Shown here in pieces: positions 45,231 to 53,854 of a stretch of DNA of 64,000 nt; the first letter of the stretch is position 1; each line of letters begins with the position of its first letter. The notes under the pieces were generated by a model. The model made no database searches and was not told the origin of the DNA. It saw only the letters and a program-made list of their open reading frames with translations. Made by a program: the position numbers and the translations under genes. The stretch is from Martinezella lusitana (GTDB lineage: Bacteria > Pseudomonadota > Alphaproteobacteria > Rhizobiales > Rhizobiaceae), in contig NZ_JACHBG010000003.1 of NCBI RefSeq assembly GCF_014207095.1, forward strand, positions 1 to 64,000, given 5' to 3'.

Positions 45231-45435
45231 CTATGTAAATAAATCGTTGACCTCATGTACCGCCAATATGGTTAACAACTCGTTAACGCGCCTGCGCCAA
45301 ATCTTAATGGGAAAACGGCAACTTGGCTAAAATGCGTTACCGCTAGTTGCCGAGAGTGTTCCGCAACGTTCTAAAAGGCCCCAACGCAGATGATTGAGAT
45401 GGCGACGGGGACCTTTGTGTCGTAGACCATTAGCC

Positions 45436-45666
45436 ATGCGCGATATAAAGCCGCCGCCCGTTTCAGATGGTCATCCCGACCGAAACCTCGAATGCCAAGT
45501 CGCATTGAGCGATGCCTTTGCCGAGCTGGCCGACAAGGCCATTGCGGTTGGATGGCCTGAGGAAGAAGTGGCAGCCGCCCTTCCTGCTCTTGCGGACAAT
45601 CGGATGCTGGGTGCGGCACAGATTGCCAAGATCAACGATTTGCTTTCCAGCCTGAAGCGACGCTAG
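45436..45666 (+). CDS. Hypothetical protein, 76 aa
   Basis: The reading frame is small and soluble. It begins MRDIKPPPVSDGHPD and has a helical core (ALSDAFAELADKAIAVGWP, then EEEVAAALPALADNRMLG). It ends SSLKRR. No family is recognised, but the composition fits a real small acidic protein. The ATG at 45436 was chosen because the earlier in-frame ATG adds a basic, low-quality leader. Confidence 0.6.
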   Translation: MRDIKPPPVSDGHPDRNLECQVALSDAFAELADKAIAVGWPEEEVAAALPALADNRMLGAAQIAKINDLLSSLKRR

Positions 45667-46077
45667 GCGTTTGTTGGGTGCTACTCCAAATCGTTCAGGG
45701 TTTCGTCAGCCGTCTATTGTATGGCGCCTACGTGCGAAAGACGCCCCCAATCGAATTTTCGCATGAAGTGCCATGATGGCATTTGAGCTCTGCCTCTTAC
45801 TCGGGGCAGGGCTTCTTTGTCTCCGCCAGCTCGATCAGTGATTTTCCACGGATGCTTCGAAGGCGTGAGGCCTTCAAGCGTCTACTTTCGCCAGCGCTGG
45901 CGGAAACAGGTCTGGCATTTATAGACTCCAATGAAAAAGGCGCCCCTCAAGGAGCGCCTTGTAATTGATCAAAATGCCAAACGATCGCCCCAAGTTAGAG
46001 ACGAATTTCAGCATCATTCGATGTCGTGTGTAAACCAAAGGGACGCCGACGCGGCCTTTGCTCAAGCTTTGCCAAAA
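45667..46077. other. Stretch without a supported gene on either strand
   Basis: The only clear signals are a 14-bp palindrome CGCCAGCGCTGGCG (45889-45902), an imperfect hairpin near 45858-45880, and the terminator below. Short frames here lack ribosome sites. Confidence 0.45.
45932..45960 (-). terminator. Rho-independent terminator after the 49-aa gene
   Basis: On the minus strand AAGGCGCTCC (45960-45951) and GGGGCGCCTT (45946-45937) pair with one mismatch around a four-base loop. CTTTTTC follows. It is placed downstream of the small membrane gene. Confidence 0.7.
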
Positions 46078-46227
46078 TTAGTCAATCCAGACGGTCAATG
46101 CCAATACAAAAAAGCTAACAATCGCCATTGCAACAATTAATGGTAGCAAAATCAGTATAAAAATACGCGCAACTTTCGCTACTCTCCTACGCTTTACTAG
46201 TTTCGCGTGCACGTCATCGAATATCAT
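46078..46227 (-). CDS. Small single-pass membrane protein, 49 aa
   Basis: This gene is too short for most callers. The frame starts MIFDDVHAKLVKRRRVAKV, followed by a membrane segment (RIFILILLPLIVAMAIVSFF) and ends VWID. The basic stretch before the helix and the acidic end suggest an N-in orientation. A GGAGGGG ribosome site lies about ten bases before the ATG, and a strong terminator follows the stop. No family is recognised. The base composition is AT-richer than its neighbours. Confidence 0.6.
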   Translation of the reverse strand: MIFDDVHAKLVKRRRVAKVARIFILILLPLIVAMAIVSFFVLALTVWID

Positions 46228-46395
46228 TAAATATTTCCCCTCCCAAGGAAACACGGTATTCGCATTTCAAGCTGACGCGGCGCTTAATGAATATCAGTTA
46301 TACTTCCATTTTTCCCAACTGAATTCTCGTCGCTCACGACGCTTGGCCGGCGCCGGCTTGCGGGAAGATGCTGTTCAACAAATGGGCGAGAATAG

Positions 46396-46417
46396 AAAAG
46401 GCACCCCAAAGGGCGCC
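46396..46417 (-). terminator. Terminator-like hairpin
   Basis: On the minus strand GGCGCCC (46417-46411) and GGGTGCC (46406-46400) form a stem with a TTTG loop, followed by TTTTC. It lies downstream of the decayed region below. Confidence 0.5.
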
Positions 46418-46418
46418 A

Positions 46419-46783
46419 GTGGGTAAGAAAGTTAGGTATCTTGAAGATGCAGACGCTTTCAGCTTTAACGTGATCTGGTCGCCTCAAAGACACCCAAGAC
46501 CCCTCTTGCATGGCTGCACAGCTTCCTTGATCAAGGTATCCTTCCGAGAGGTTCCATCGCCCCGACATCGACGGGCTTCGTGCCGTCGCAGTTTGCCTCG
46601 TACTCTTTTTTTCGCGCGTTCGGTAGACGACGTGCGAAAGCAGCCGGCGACAGCAAACGCATAACGGAGGGCGTGTACGACCGAGCTGCCATAGAGGCCG
46701 CGAACCGATTTTCTGAAAAGCGAACGGCCAAGTGTTCTGGTAACGAAACGTAGCAAAATCAATGTTTGGCGAGTAGAAACTCG
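46419..46783 (-). other. Region of overlapping short frames, possibly a decayed small gene
   Basis: Several minus-strand frames overlap here. One gives a 43-codon frame from 46662 ending at 46531 (MRLLSPAAFARRLPNARKKE start, CDGTKPVDVGAM in the middle). Another, from 46565 on, reads protein-like NLSEGYLDQGSCAAMQEGSW and RRPDHVKAESVCIFKIP. The two lie in different frames, with an A7 run near 46604-46612 upstream. A frameshifted small secreted protein would fit, but no homologue is recognised. Confidence 0.3.
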
Positions 46784-46927
46784 TCAACGCGAGGCTCCAT
46801 TCGGGCTTGAATCGCCCCACAAAACGGCGAGGCCCGCAAGCGCCGAAGGCTCGTTGGAACTGGCGTCGTAGACGCATGGAGCGGCAAAAAGCGCAGCCCC
46901 TACAAAGAGAAGAATGATCGGTCTCAT
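46784..46927 (-). CDS. Small secreted protein, 47 aa
   Basis: This frame is too short for usual gene calling. It begins with a good signal peptide (MRPIILLFVGAALFAAPCV) and a Cys near the cleavage region, followed by YDASSNEPSALAGLAVLWGD. GGAGG lies five to six bases before the ATG, a strong ribosome site. No known family is recognised. It could be a tiny lipoprotein or secreted peptide. Confidence 0.55.
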   Translation of the reverse strand: MRPIILLFVGAALFAAPCVYDASSNEPSALAGLAVLWGDSSPNGASR

Positions 46928-47038
46928 GGGATCCTCCAACGGCAAGACGCGGCACAGGCTATTCGATGCAGAAAAATTAACGATTCTGCGCGCCGCGCCT
47001 TCGGCAAACGGCGCGCACCATCATTTTGGAGATGATTC

Positions 47039-47455
47039 TCAGGCGAGCTTCAGTTCGACATTGATGTTGCCGCGAGTCGCCTTCGAATAAGGGCAAGTCT
47101 GGTGAGCTTCTTCGACCAGCGTGCGTGCGAGTTCAGGCTCGATGCCGGGCATGCTGATGGTGAGGCGTGCCTGAAGGAAATAGGCGCCTTCCGTGGTGCC
47201 TAGATCGACTTCGGCGTCGACGGCAAGGTCAGCCGGAAGCTTGATCTTTCGCTTACCGGCGGCAAGGCCCATGGCACCGATGAAGCATGCCGACCAGCCG
47301 GCAGCGAAGAGCTGTTCGGGATTGGTGCCGGCATGTGCACTGCCCGGAGGCGAAAGCTTGACTTCGAGCTGGCCGTCATCGCTGCGGGCCGAACCGTCGC
47401 GGCCGCCGATGGTGTGGGTTCTGCCGGTATAAAGAACCTTGTCGATCTTAGTCAT
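47039..47455 (-). CDS. ohr: Organic hydroperoxide resistance protein (Ohr/OsmC family)
   Basis: This 138-residue thiol peroxidase has the two redox cysteines of Ohr: one in AAGWSACFIGAM and one in HQTCPYSKATRGN. It reduces organic peroxides, usually with lipoyl partners. The start (KVLYTGRTHTIGGRDG) is typical, and AAGGAG precedes the ATG at 47455. No ohrR-type MarR regulator is adjacent; the next gene upstream is a kinase. Confidence 0.93.
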   Translation of the reverse strand: MTKIDKVLYTGRTHTIGGRDGSARSDDGQLEVKLSPPGSAHAGTNPEQLFAAGWSACFIGAMGLAAGKRKIKLPADLAVDAEVDLGTTEGAYFLQARLTISMPGIEPELARTLVEEAHQTCPYSKATRGNINVELKLA

Positions 47456-47644
47456 GGAACACTCCTTTGTTGCGTCGCCCGGCTTATGTTGTCGAGAGGG
47501 GCAACGTCCGTTGACGGAGTTGTTTTTGATGGATCGACGTATCCGACATGTTTCCGGAATCCCCGGAAGTGTTACAAAACGTAGGCTCCAACAAGCCGGA
47601 TACAAATGCTTACAAATCGCCCGAAAATCTTTTGAAGAGGCCGA

Positions 47645-48967
47645 TCAGGAAATCACGATTTCGGCGGCAAGGCCGCCGCCGTCGCGATTATAAAGCCTGA
47701 CGGAGCCGCCGAGCGTCAGCGCCAGCTGCTGGGCAATCGCCAGCCCGAGCCCTGTGCCGCCCGTATTGCGGTTACGCGACTGTTCGAGCCGGAAGAAAGG
47801 TTGCATGGCCGCCTCTATTTGATCTTGCGGAATACCCGGCCCGCGATCCAGCACAGTTACGGCAACCTGGCCTGCCTCTCGGCGCTCCACGGCGATTTCG
47901 GCTGTGCCTGCAAACTTGATGGCATTGTCGATGAAGTTGGTGAGGATACGGCGAAGCGCATGCGGCTTCGTCGCAACCGTTCCCTGAATCAAGCCCAGAA
48001 TCTCGACGGATTTCCCCGTGTCCTGATAGTCGTAGCAGATGCTCTCGATGAAGGAGGCAAGATCGATGCGCGAGCTCTTCTCGCCGTTGCTGTGCGCGCT
48101 GCGCGCATAGGCGATCCCATCCTGCACCAGACGCTCGATCTCACCCAAGTCCTGAAGCAGCTTGGTCTTTTCAGGAGAATCGTCGGCAATGTCGGCGCGC
48201 AAGCGCATGCGGGTGATCGGCGTTTGCAGATCATGGGAAATGGCGGCGAGAATCTGCACGCGCTCTTCGAGATAATGGGCGATCCGGTCACGCATGGCGT
48301 TGAAGGCCTTGGCGGCATGCGCCACCTCGCTCGGCCCGCCATCACCAAGCGGTGGCCCCTTCTTGTTGGGATCGAGCGCGTCGGCCGCGGCGGCAAAATC
48401 GGCAAGCGGGCGGATCACCAGCCGGACCGCAAACCAGGTGCACAGGACGATCACCAGCATCTGCACGACGAAGACATAAGGCAACCAGTCGGCAATGGGC
48501 ATGATGCCCTTCGGCATGATGTCGATCGTCAACGGGCTGCCATCGCTCAAATTCAGATGCGCCTGCAGGTGTGGGACCGGGCCGGGTATCGCTTCCACAT
48601 GGATGGGGAAACGATGGCCGACTGCATCCTCGATCTTGGCGGCGATCTCGGCACTGCGGGCAGACGTGTCAGGCACGCCTGGCAGACCCGTTCCCAATTC
48701 GAAGTTGTAGTTGCCGCGACTGAGCCATTCGATGAAGTTTGTCCTGTCGCCGGCTGGCAGGCGGTCGAGGACGGCGATCGAGGTCGCAACGTCGCTCTCC
48801 AGCGTGCCGAGCATGACCGCCTTTGCTGACATATAGCGCTCCAGATACAGGACGCTGAAGGAAAGCCCGTAAGCTATGGCAAGTCCGAGCAAAAGGACGA
48901 AAAAGATGCGCGAACGCAAGGTGCGGGGCCACAACAGGCTCCGATGCAATAGGGTCGTTGCGCTCAT
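47645..48967 (-). CDS. Sensor histidine kinase (EnvZ-like)
   Basis: This 440-residue kinase has two membrane helices (SRIFFVLLLGLAIAYGLSFSV and VFVVQMLVIVLCTWFAV) flanking a roughly 120-residue periplasmic sensor. A HAMP domain, the H-box AAISHDLQTPITRMRLRADI and the ATP domain (NFIDNAIKFA, DRGPGIP, GGTGLGLAI) follow. The motif form is that of the EnvZ/RisS group. Its start overlaps the regulator stop by four bases. Confidence 0.9.
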   Translation of the reverse strand: MSATTLLHRSLLWPRTLRSRIFFVLLLGLAIAYGLSFSVLYLERYMSAKAVMLGTLESDVATSIAVLDRLPAGDRTNFIEWLSRGNYNFELGTGLPGVPDTSARSAEIAAKIEDAVGHRFPIHVEAIPGPVPHLQAHLNLSDGSPLTIDIMPKGIMPIADWLPYVFVVQMLVIVLCTWFAVRLVIRPLADFAAAADALDPNKKGPPLGDGGPSEVAHAAKAFNAMRDRIAHYLEERVQILAAISHDLQTPITRMRLRADIADDSPEKTKLLQDLGEIERLVQDGIAYARSAHSNGEKSSRIDLASFIESICYDYQDTGKSVEILGLIQGTVATKPHALRRILTNFIDNAIKFAGTAEIAVERREAGQVAVTVLDRGPGIPQDQIEAAMQPFFRLEQSRNRNTGGTGLGLAIAQQLALTLGGSVRLYNRDGGGLAAEIVIS

Positions 48968-49704
48968 GGGCGCAGCTCTGCAATTTCGACCGGGACGGAG
49001 AATACATATCCCTCGCTGCGAACCGTCTTGATATAGGTCGGCTCGCGCGCATCGTCGCCCAAGCGCTGGCGAACGCGGCTGACAAGCAGGTCGATCGAGC
49101 GATCGAAGAGATCCGCGTCACGGCCCTGGGTGAGGTTCAGCAATTGATCGCGATTGAGCACCCGCTGCGGGTGGTCGATGAAGACACGGAGCAGGCGGTA
49201 TTCGGCTCCACTCAGCGCAATTTCCGTTCCATCCTTGTCGAGCAGGTGACGGCCGACCGTGTCGAGCCGCCAATCGCCGAAGACCAGCAACTGGCCTGCT
49301 TCGCTGATCTGCAGGTTGGGTGGTAGCATGCGGGTTCGCCGGAGCACCGCCTTGATGCGGGCAAGCAACTCGCGAGCGGCAAAAGGTTTGGCCAGATAAT
49401 CATCCGCGCCCATTTCCAGGCCGAGAATGCGGTCCATTTCATCGTCGCGCGCCGTCAGCATCAAGACCGGTGTCGCCTTGTGCTTTCCGGCACGAAGCTC
49501 GCGACACAGCACGAGGCCGTCGTCACCGGGCATCATAACGTCCAGTACGATCAGATCGACCGAATTGGCCTCGAGAAAACTGCGCATCTGTCGGCCATCG
49601 GCAGCCGTCGTCGTCCTCAAACCGTTCTTTTTGAGATAGCTCGACACCAGCTCGCGGATTTCCCGATCATCATCCACGATCAGGATATGGTCGACATGCT
49701 CCAT
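48964..49704 (-). CDS. OmpR-family response regulator
   Basis: This 246-residue regulator has a receiver domain (HILIVDDDREI, Asp in LIVLDVMMPGDDG, Lys in LAKPFAA) and a C-terminal winged HTH (LSGAEYRLLRVFIDHP, DLFDRSIDLLVSRVRQRL). It is the partner of the kinase that follows. The divergent hydrolase/dipZ promoter region nearby holds 10-bp-spaced repeats that could be its sites. Confidence 0.9.
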   Translation of the reverse strand: MEHVDHILIVDDDREIRELVSSYLKKNGLRTTTAADGRQMRSFLEANSVDLIVLDVMMPGDDGLVLCRELRAGKHKATPVLMLTARDDEMDRILGLEMGADDYLAKPFAARELLARIKAVLRRTRMLPPNLQISEAGQLLVFGDWRLDTVGRHLLDKDGTEIALSGAEYRLLRVFIDHPQRVLNRDQLLNLTQGRDADLFDRSIDLLVSRVRQRLGDDAREPTYIKTVRSEGYVFSVPVEIAELRP

Positions 49705-49819
49705 CTTGATTTCCCATTCAGCATCGTAAGCAAGAGCCTACGAATATTCATTCACATATCGCGACAACGGCCTAAGGGCGCCAGCTCGTGCCGGCGCCTT
49801 CTCGCACACTACCGCCGAA

Positions 49820-50872
49820 CTAGAAACGATCAACATCTATCACAGCCTGTGCAAAGGCTTGCGGCGCTTCCTGGGGAAGATTGTGCCCGATGCCGCCGGT
49901 GACGGTACGATGCTCGTACTTGCCCGAGAACTTGCCACGATAGGCCGAGGGCTCGGGGTGAGGCGCGCCGTTGGCATCGCCTTCCATGGTGATCGTCGGG
50001 ATCGAAATCACCGGTCCCATAGCGAGTCTCTTCTCTAGCGTATCGAACTTCGTCTCACCTTCGACGAGGCCCAGGCGCCAGCGGTAGTTGTGAATGACGA
50101 TATCGACATGATCGGGATTGTCGAAGGCCGCAGCCGAACGATCGAAGGTAGCGTCGTCGAAAGCCCATTGCGGCGAGGCGGTGTGCCAGATCAGCTTTGC
50201 GAAATCGTGCCGATTTTCCTGGTAGCCGAGGCGACCACGCTCGGTGGCAAAGTAGAACTGGTACCACCAGGCAAGCTCGGCCTTCGGCGGCAGCGGCTTG
50301 CGATTGATCTCCTGGCTGCCGATGAGATAGCCGCTGACCGAGACCAGTGCCTTGCAACGCTCCGGCCAAAGGGCTGCCATGATGTCGGCCGTGCGGCCGC
50401 CCCAGTCGTAGCCTGCAATGACGGCCTTTTCGATCTTCAGCGCATCGAGAAGCGCGATCATGTCGGCAGCAAGCGCTGCCTGCTGACCGTTGCGCGGTGT
50501 ATCCTTCGAAAGGAAACGGGTGGTCCCGTAGCCGCGAAGATAGGGGATGATGACGCGGTAGCCGGCACCAGCCAAAAGCGGAGCGACATCGACGAAGCTG
50601 TAGATATCATAGGGCCAGCCGTGCAGCAGCAGCACGACCGGGCCATTGGCCGGACCGGCTTCAGCGTAACCGACATTGAGCACACCCGCATCGATCTGCT
50701 TCAGGGCGTCGAAGGACGTGTGGCTGACAGCCTTGACGGTGGGCAAGGCTGACGCGACGGGCTTTGCCTCTTCGGCGCCGGCAAGCGCTGGCAGACCGAA
50801 TTCGGCGGCTGCGACGGCAACGGCGGCAATCCCGAAGAAGCGGCGGCGGGTATGGTTGATTTCCTCAGACAT
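49820..50872 (-). CDS. Tat-exported alpha/beta hydrolase (epoxide-hydrolase type)
   Basis: This 350-residue enzyme has a twin-arginine signal (HTRRRFFGIAAVAVAAAEFG). The alpha/beta-hydrolase fold has LLLHGWPYDIYSF (oxyanion loop) and the nucleophile elbow AGYDWGGR, in which Asp replaces Ser as in epoxide hydrolases and haloalkane dehalogenases. Late IGHNLPQEAP carries the catalytic His. It is divergent from the DipZ-type gene. The substrate is unknown. Confidence 0.87.
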   Translation of the reverse strand: MSEEINHTRRRFFGIAAVAVAAAEFGLPALAGAEEAKPVASALPTVKAVSHTSFDALKQIDAGVLNVGYAEAGPANGPVVLLLHGWPYDIYSFVDVAPLLAGAGYRVIIPYLRGYGTTRFLSKDTPRNGQQAALAADMIALLDALKIEKAVIAGYDWGGRTADIMAALWPERCKALVSVSGYLIGSQEINRKPLPPKAELAWWYQFYFATERGRLGYQENRHDFAKLIWHTASPQWAFDDATFDRSAAAFDNPDHVDIVIHNYRWRLGLVEGETKFDTLEKRLAMGPVISIPTITMEGDANGAPHPEPSAYRGKFSGKYEHRTVTGGIGHNLPQEAPQAFAQAVIDVDRF

Positions 50873-50979
50873 CTGTCTCTCCTGTCAATTGGATCGTGAG
50901 CTTAAGAAAGCCGGTCGCATGTATCGCCGATGTGTCGCTGGCGATGGCCTTTTGAATGCCTTTGTAGCTTCGGGGCGCG

Positions 50980-51086
50980 CCGATACAGTCTGATACAATC
51001 CGCTCCACCTGACGGGACAGCGGCGCGAACGGCTGGTTTTGCCGCGAAATCGCGCTGGCATCGCTCACTTTGTATCCCATTGTATC
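50980..51086. promoter_or_regulatory. Paired 10-bp-spaced repeats in a divergent promoter region
   Basis: GATACA occurs at 50980 and 50990, and TTGTATC at 51070 and 51080. Each pair is spaced by exactly 10 bases, one helical turn, and the two pairs are in opposite orientation. They lie in the 358-base gap between the Tat hydrolase and the DipZ-type gene, which otherwise has no gene. This geometry is typical of OmpR-type regulator sites; the regulator is inferred. Confidence 0.5.
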
Positions 51087-51230
51087 GCGCCCCAAGACAT
51101 CGACGTTTCGGTACATACTTCCCTCCCGCCAGACACATTCGAGATACGTCGCCGACGGCAGATAGCGTCACTGCTGTGCACGGCACATCGCCGTCGCCAG
51201 CCGGTCAATCGCTTCTAAAGGAACAAGACG

Positions 51231-53003
51231 ATGACGCTTCTCATCATTGCCTATCTTGGCGGTGCGCTGACGATCCTCAGTCCGTGCATCCTGCCCATTC
51301 TCCCCTTCGTCTTTGCGCGCGCCGGACAGCCTTTCGTCCGGAGCACGCTGCCCATGCTTGCGGGCATGGCGCTTACCTTTGCTGTTGTCGCGACCCTTGC
51401 TGCAGTCGGCGGCGCCTGGGCGATCCGCGCCAATGAATATGGTCGCCTCGCGGCGATCGTCTTGCTCGGGCTCTTCGGCCTGAGCCTGATTTCGCCTCGC
51501 ATAGCGACCGTACTTTCGCGGCCGGTTGTCGATCTCGGTAATAACCTCCTGAGCGCTGCCGGCGCTCAGCGCAACGCTGCAAGCGTCAGAAGCTCCTTCG
51601 TGCTCGGCATTGCGACCGGCCTGCTCTGGGCGCCCTGTGCCGGTCCGATCCTGGGTCTCGTGCTGACCGGTGCCGCCTTGAAGGGTGCCAATCTACAGAC
51701 GACATTCCTGCTGCTCGCCTATGGCGCCGGTGCTGCAACCTCGCTTGCTGTCGCCTTGTTTGCCGGCGGCAAGATCTTTGCCCGCATGAAACAATCCCTC
51801 GGCGTCAGCGAACGCATCCGTCAGCTCGCTGGAGCGGCCGTCCTGGCAGGCGTTGCAGCTATCGCGCTTGGCCTCGACACCGGCCTGCTCGCCCGCCTCT
51901 CCTACGCAAGCACCGGCTCCTTCGAACAGGCCTTGCTGGAGAAACTGCACCGCAAGGCTTCAGGCACTGGAACCGAGGTTGCGAGCAACGGTGCTATAAA
52001 GATCGCCAGCGATGCGGCCCGCCCATTCCATAGCGATCTTCCGGTCGAAGGCCCCGCTCCGTCGCTCGACGGCGCCGTGACCTGGCTGAACTCTCCGCCG
52101 CTGACGTCAACAGAGCTTCGCGGCAAGGTCGTACTCGTCGACTTCTGGACTTATTCCTGCATCAACTGCATCCGCACCATCCCTTACGTTCGTGCCTGGG
52201 CGGAAAAATATAAGGATCAGGGCCTCGTCGTGATCGGCGTCCATGCTCCGGAATTCGCCTTCGAAAAGAATGTCGATAACGTCAAGAAGGCGATCGCCGA
52301 TTTCCAAATCGGCTACCCGGTGGCGATCGACAACAACTATACGATCTGGCGCGCCTTCGAGAACAACTACTGGCCTGCCCACTACCTGATCGATGCCAAG
52401 GGCCAGGTCCGCTACCAGCACTTCGGCGAAGGCAATTATCGCCAGACCGAACAGGCAATCCAGGACCTCCTGCGTGAAGCAGGCAGCGATATGGCCCAAA
52501 GTGGGGCCGTCGTTCCGGATGCAAAGGGCGCGGAAGCAAGCCCCGACCTCGGTCATATCCGCTCCGGCGAGACCTATGTCGGCTACAGCCAAGCGACCGG
52601 CTTCGTCTCTCCGGAAAGAGTTAGGGCGGATGCCGCCGCCGACTATTCGGTCGCCAATCCCGGCCTCAACCAATGGGGTTTGGCGGGCAGCTGGACTGTC
52701 GGCGCGGAGCAGGCATCGCTTAACAAGGCAGGCGGCGGCATCAGCTATCGCTTCAGCGCCCGCGACCTGCATCTCGTCCTCGGCCCCTCGGCAGACGGAA
52801 AACCGATCCGCTTCCAGGTGACCGTAGATGGAAAAGCACCCGGTGCCGACCACGGCTCCGATATCGACGCCGCCGGAAATGGAACAGTGACTGCGACAAA
52901 GCTCTACCAGCTTGTCCGCCAGTCCGGCGATGTCACTGCCCGCAACTTCGAGATCCGCTTCCTCGACCCCGGGGTTCAGGCCTACGCCTTCACCTTCGGC
53001 TGA
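51231..53003 (+). CDS. DipZ-type protein: CcdA membrane domain plus thioredoxin-like domain
   Basis: This 590-residue protein starts with a CcdA/DsbD-type membrane domain (TILSPCILPILPFVFARAG and TGLLWAPCAGPILG, each with a conserved Cys). A periplasmic thioredoxin-like domain follows (VDFWTYSCINCIRTIPYVR, with CxxC), then a C-terminal beta-rich DipZ-type domain (about residues 430-590). It moves reducing power across the membrane to periplasmic thiol proteins. AAAGGAA precedes the ATG. The downstream hydrolase follows after 49 bases and is likely cotranscribed. Confidence 0.9.
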   Translation: MTLLIIAYLGGALTILSPCILPILPFVFARAGQPFVRSTLPMLAGMALTFAVVATLAAVGGAWAIRANEYGRLAAIVLLGLFGLSLISPRIATVLSRPVVDLGNNLLSAAGAQRNAASVRSSFVLGIATGLLWAPCAGPILGLVLTGAALKGANLQTTFLLLAYGAGAATSLAVALFAGGKIFARMKQSLGVSERIRQLAGAAVLAGVAAIALGLDTGLLARLSYASTGSFEQALLEKLHRKASGTGTEVASNGAIKIASDAARPFHSDLPVEGPAPSLDGAVTWLNSPPLTSTELRGKVVLVDFWTYSCINCIRTIPYVRAWAEKYKDQGLVVIGVHAPEFAFEKNVDNVKKAIADFQIGYPVAIDNNYTIWRAFENNYWPAHYLIDAKGQVRYQHFGEGNYRQTEQAIQDLLREAGSDMAQSGAVVPDAKGAEASPDLGHIRSGETYVGYSQATGFVSPERVRADAAADYSVANPGLNQWGLAGSWTVGAEQASLNKAGGGISYRFSARDLHLVLGPSADGKPIRFQVTVDGKAPGADHGSDIDAAGNGTVTATKLYQLVRQSGDVTARNFEIRFLDPGVQAYAFTFG

Positions 53004-53052
53004 AATGTCCCCTTCACCTCAAACATGAACCTCTAAACACAGGAGTCCCATC

Positions 53053-53811
53053 ATGAAGTCCCGTTTTCTTTCCATCGCAGCCCTCGGCCTTGTCGCAAGC
53101 ACCATGGCATTTGCGGCGCAGGCAGCCGAGGTCAAGAATATCGTCATCGTCCACGGTGCTCTTGCCGATGGCTCCGGATGGCGCAAGACCGCCGATATCC
53201 TGGAGAAGGACGGCTTCAACGTCACGGTGGTACAGGAGCCGATCAGCTCGCTTGCCGACGATGTCGCTGCCACCAAACGCGTGCTTGATCTTCAGACGGG
53301 GCCGAGCCTGCTCGTCGGCCACAGCTATGGCGGCATGGTCATTACCGAAGCGGGCAGTCGCCCGGATGTCGCAGGCCTCGTTTATGTCGCGGCGTTCCAG
53401 CCGGACAGGGGGGAAAGCCTGATCAGTCTCGCAAGCTCGAAGCCGGCGGGCAGCATGAACATCCGCGAAACCAAGGATGGACAGTATCTCTACCTGGATC
53501 CCGCAACATTCGCCGCCGACTTTGCCGCTGACTTGCCGAAGGACGAAGCCGCTTTCCTGGCGAAATCGCAGGTCTTCGCATCGAAGGCCGCCTTCACCGC
53601 CAAGATCGAGAACCCTGCGTGGAAAACCAAGAAGAGCTGGGCCGTCGTTGCCAGTGACGATCGCTCCATCAATCCCGAACTCGAGCGTAGCATGGCAAAA
53701 CGTGCCGGCAGCGATGTCACCGAAATCAAGGGAAGCCACGCCGTCTTTGCATCGCAGCCGGAAAAAGTCGCTGCCGTGATCGAGAAGGCGGCCAAGGACG
53801 CCGGCAGGTAG
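53053..53811 (+). CDS. Secreted alpha/beta hydrolase
   Basis: This 252-residue protein has a signal peptide (LSIAALGLVASTMAFAAQAA). The hydrolase fold has IVIVHGALADGSGW (oxyanion loop) and the nucleophile elbow LVGHSYGGMVI. Late KGSHAVFASQPE supplies the catalytic His. It belongs to the short esterase-like group often annotated as salicylate or fluoroacetate-type hydrolase relatives; function is unknown. It follows the DipZ gene, whose thiol-redox role may matter for its folding. Confidence 0.87.
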   Translation: MKSRFLSIAALGLVASTMAFAAQAAEVKNIVIVHGALADGSGWRKTADILEKDGFNVTVVQEPISSLADDVAATKRVLDLQTGPSLLVGHSYGGMVITEAGSRPDVAGLVYVAAFQPDRGESLISLASSKPAGSMNIRETKDGQYLYLDPATFAADFAADLPKDEAAFLAKSQVFASKAAFTAKIENPAWKTKKSWAVVASDDRSINPELERSMAKRAGSDVTEIKGSHAVFASQPEKVAAVIEKAAKDAGR

Positions 53812-53823
53812 CAATAGGCCGGC

Positions 53824-53845
53824 GGCGGCCCCTTCCGGGGCCGTC
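53824..53845. terminator. Hairpin between convergent genes
   Basis: GGCGGCCCC and GGGGCCGTC form a stem (one G-U pair) with a TTCC loop, between the hydrolase stop and the methyltransferase stop. TTGCTGCTT follows on the plus strand. Confidence 0.55.
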
Positions 53846-53854
53846 GCTTGCTGC

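Noticed and set aside
46284..46955. 223-codon minus-strand frame
   Set aside because: It runs through a terminator hairpin and through the better 47-codon gene in another frame; only its middle part looks protein-like.
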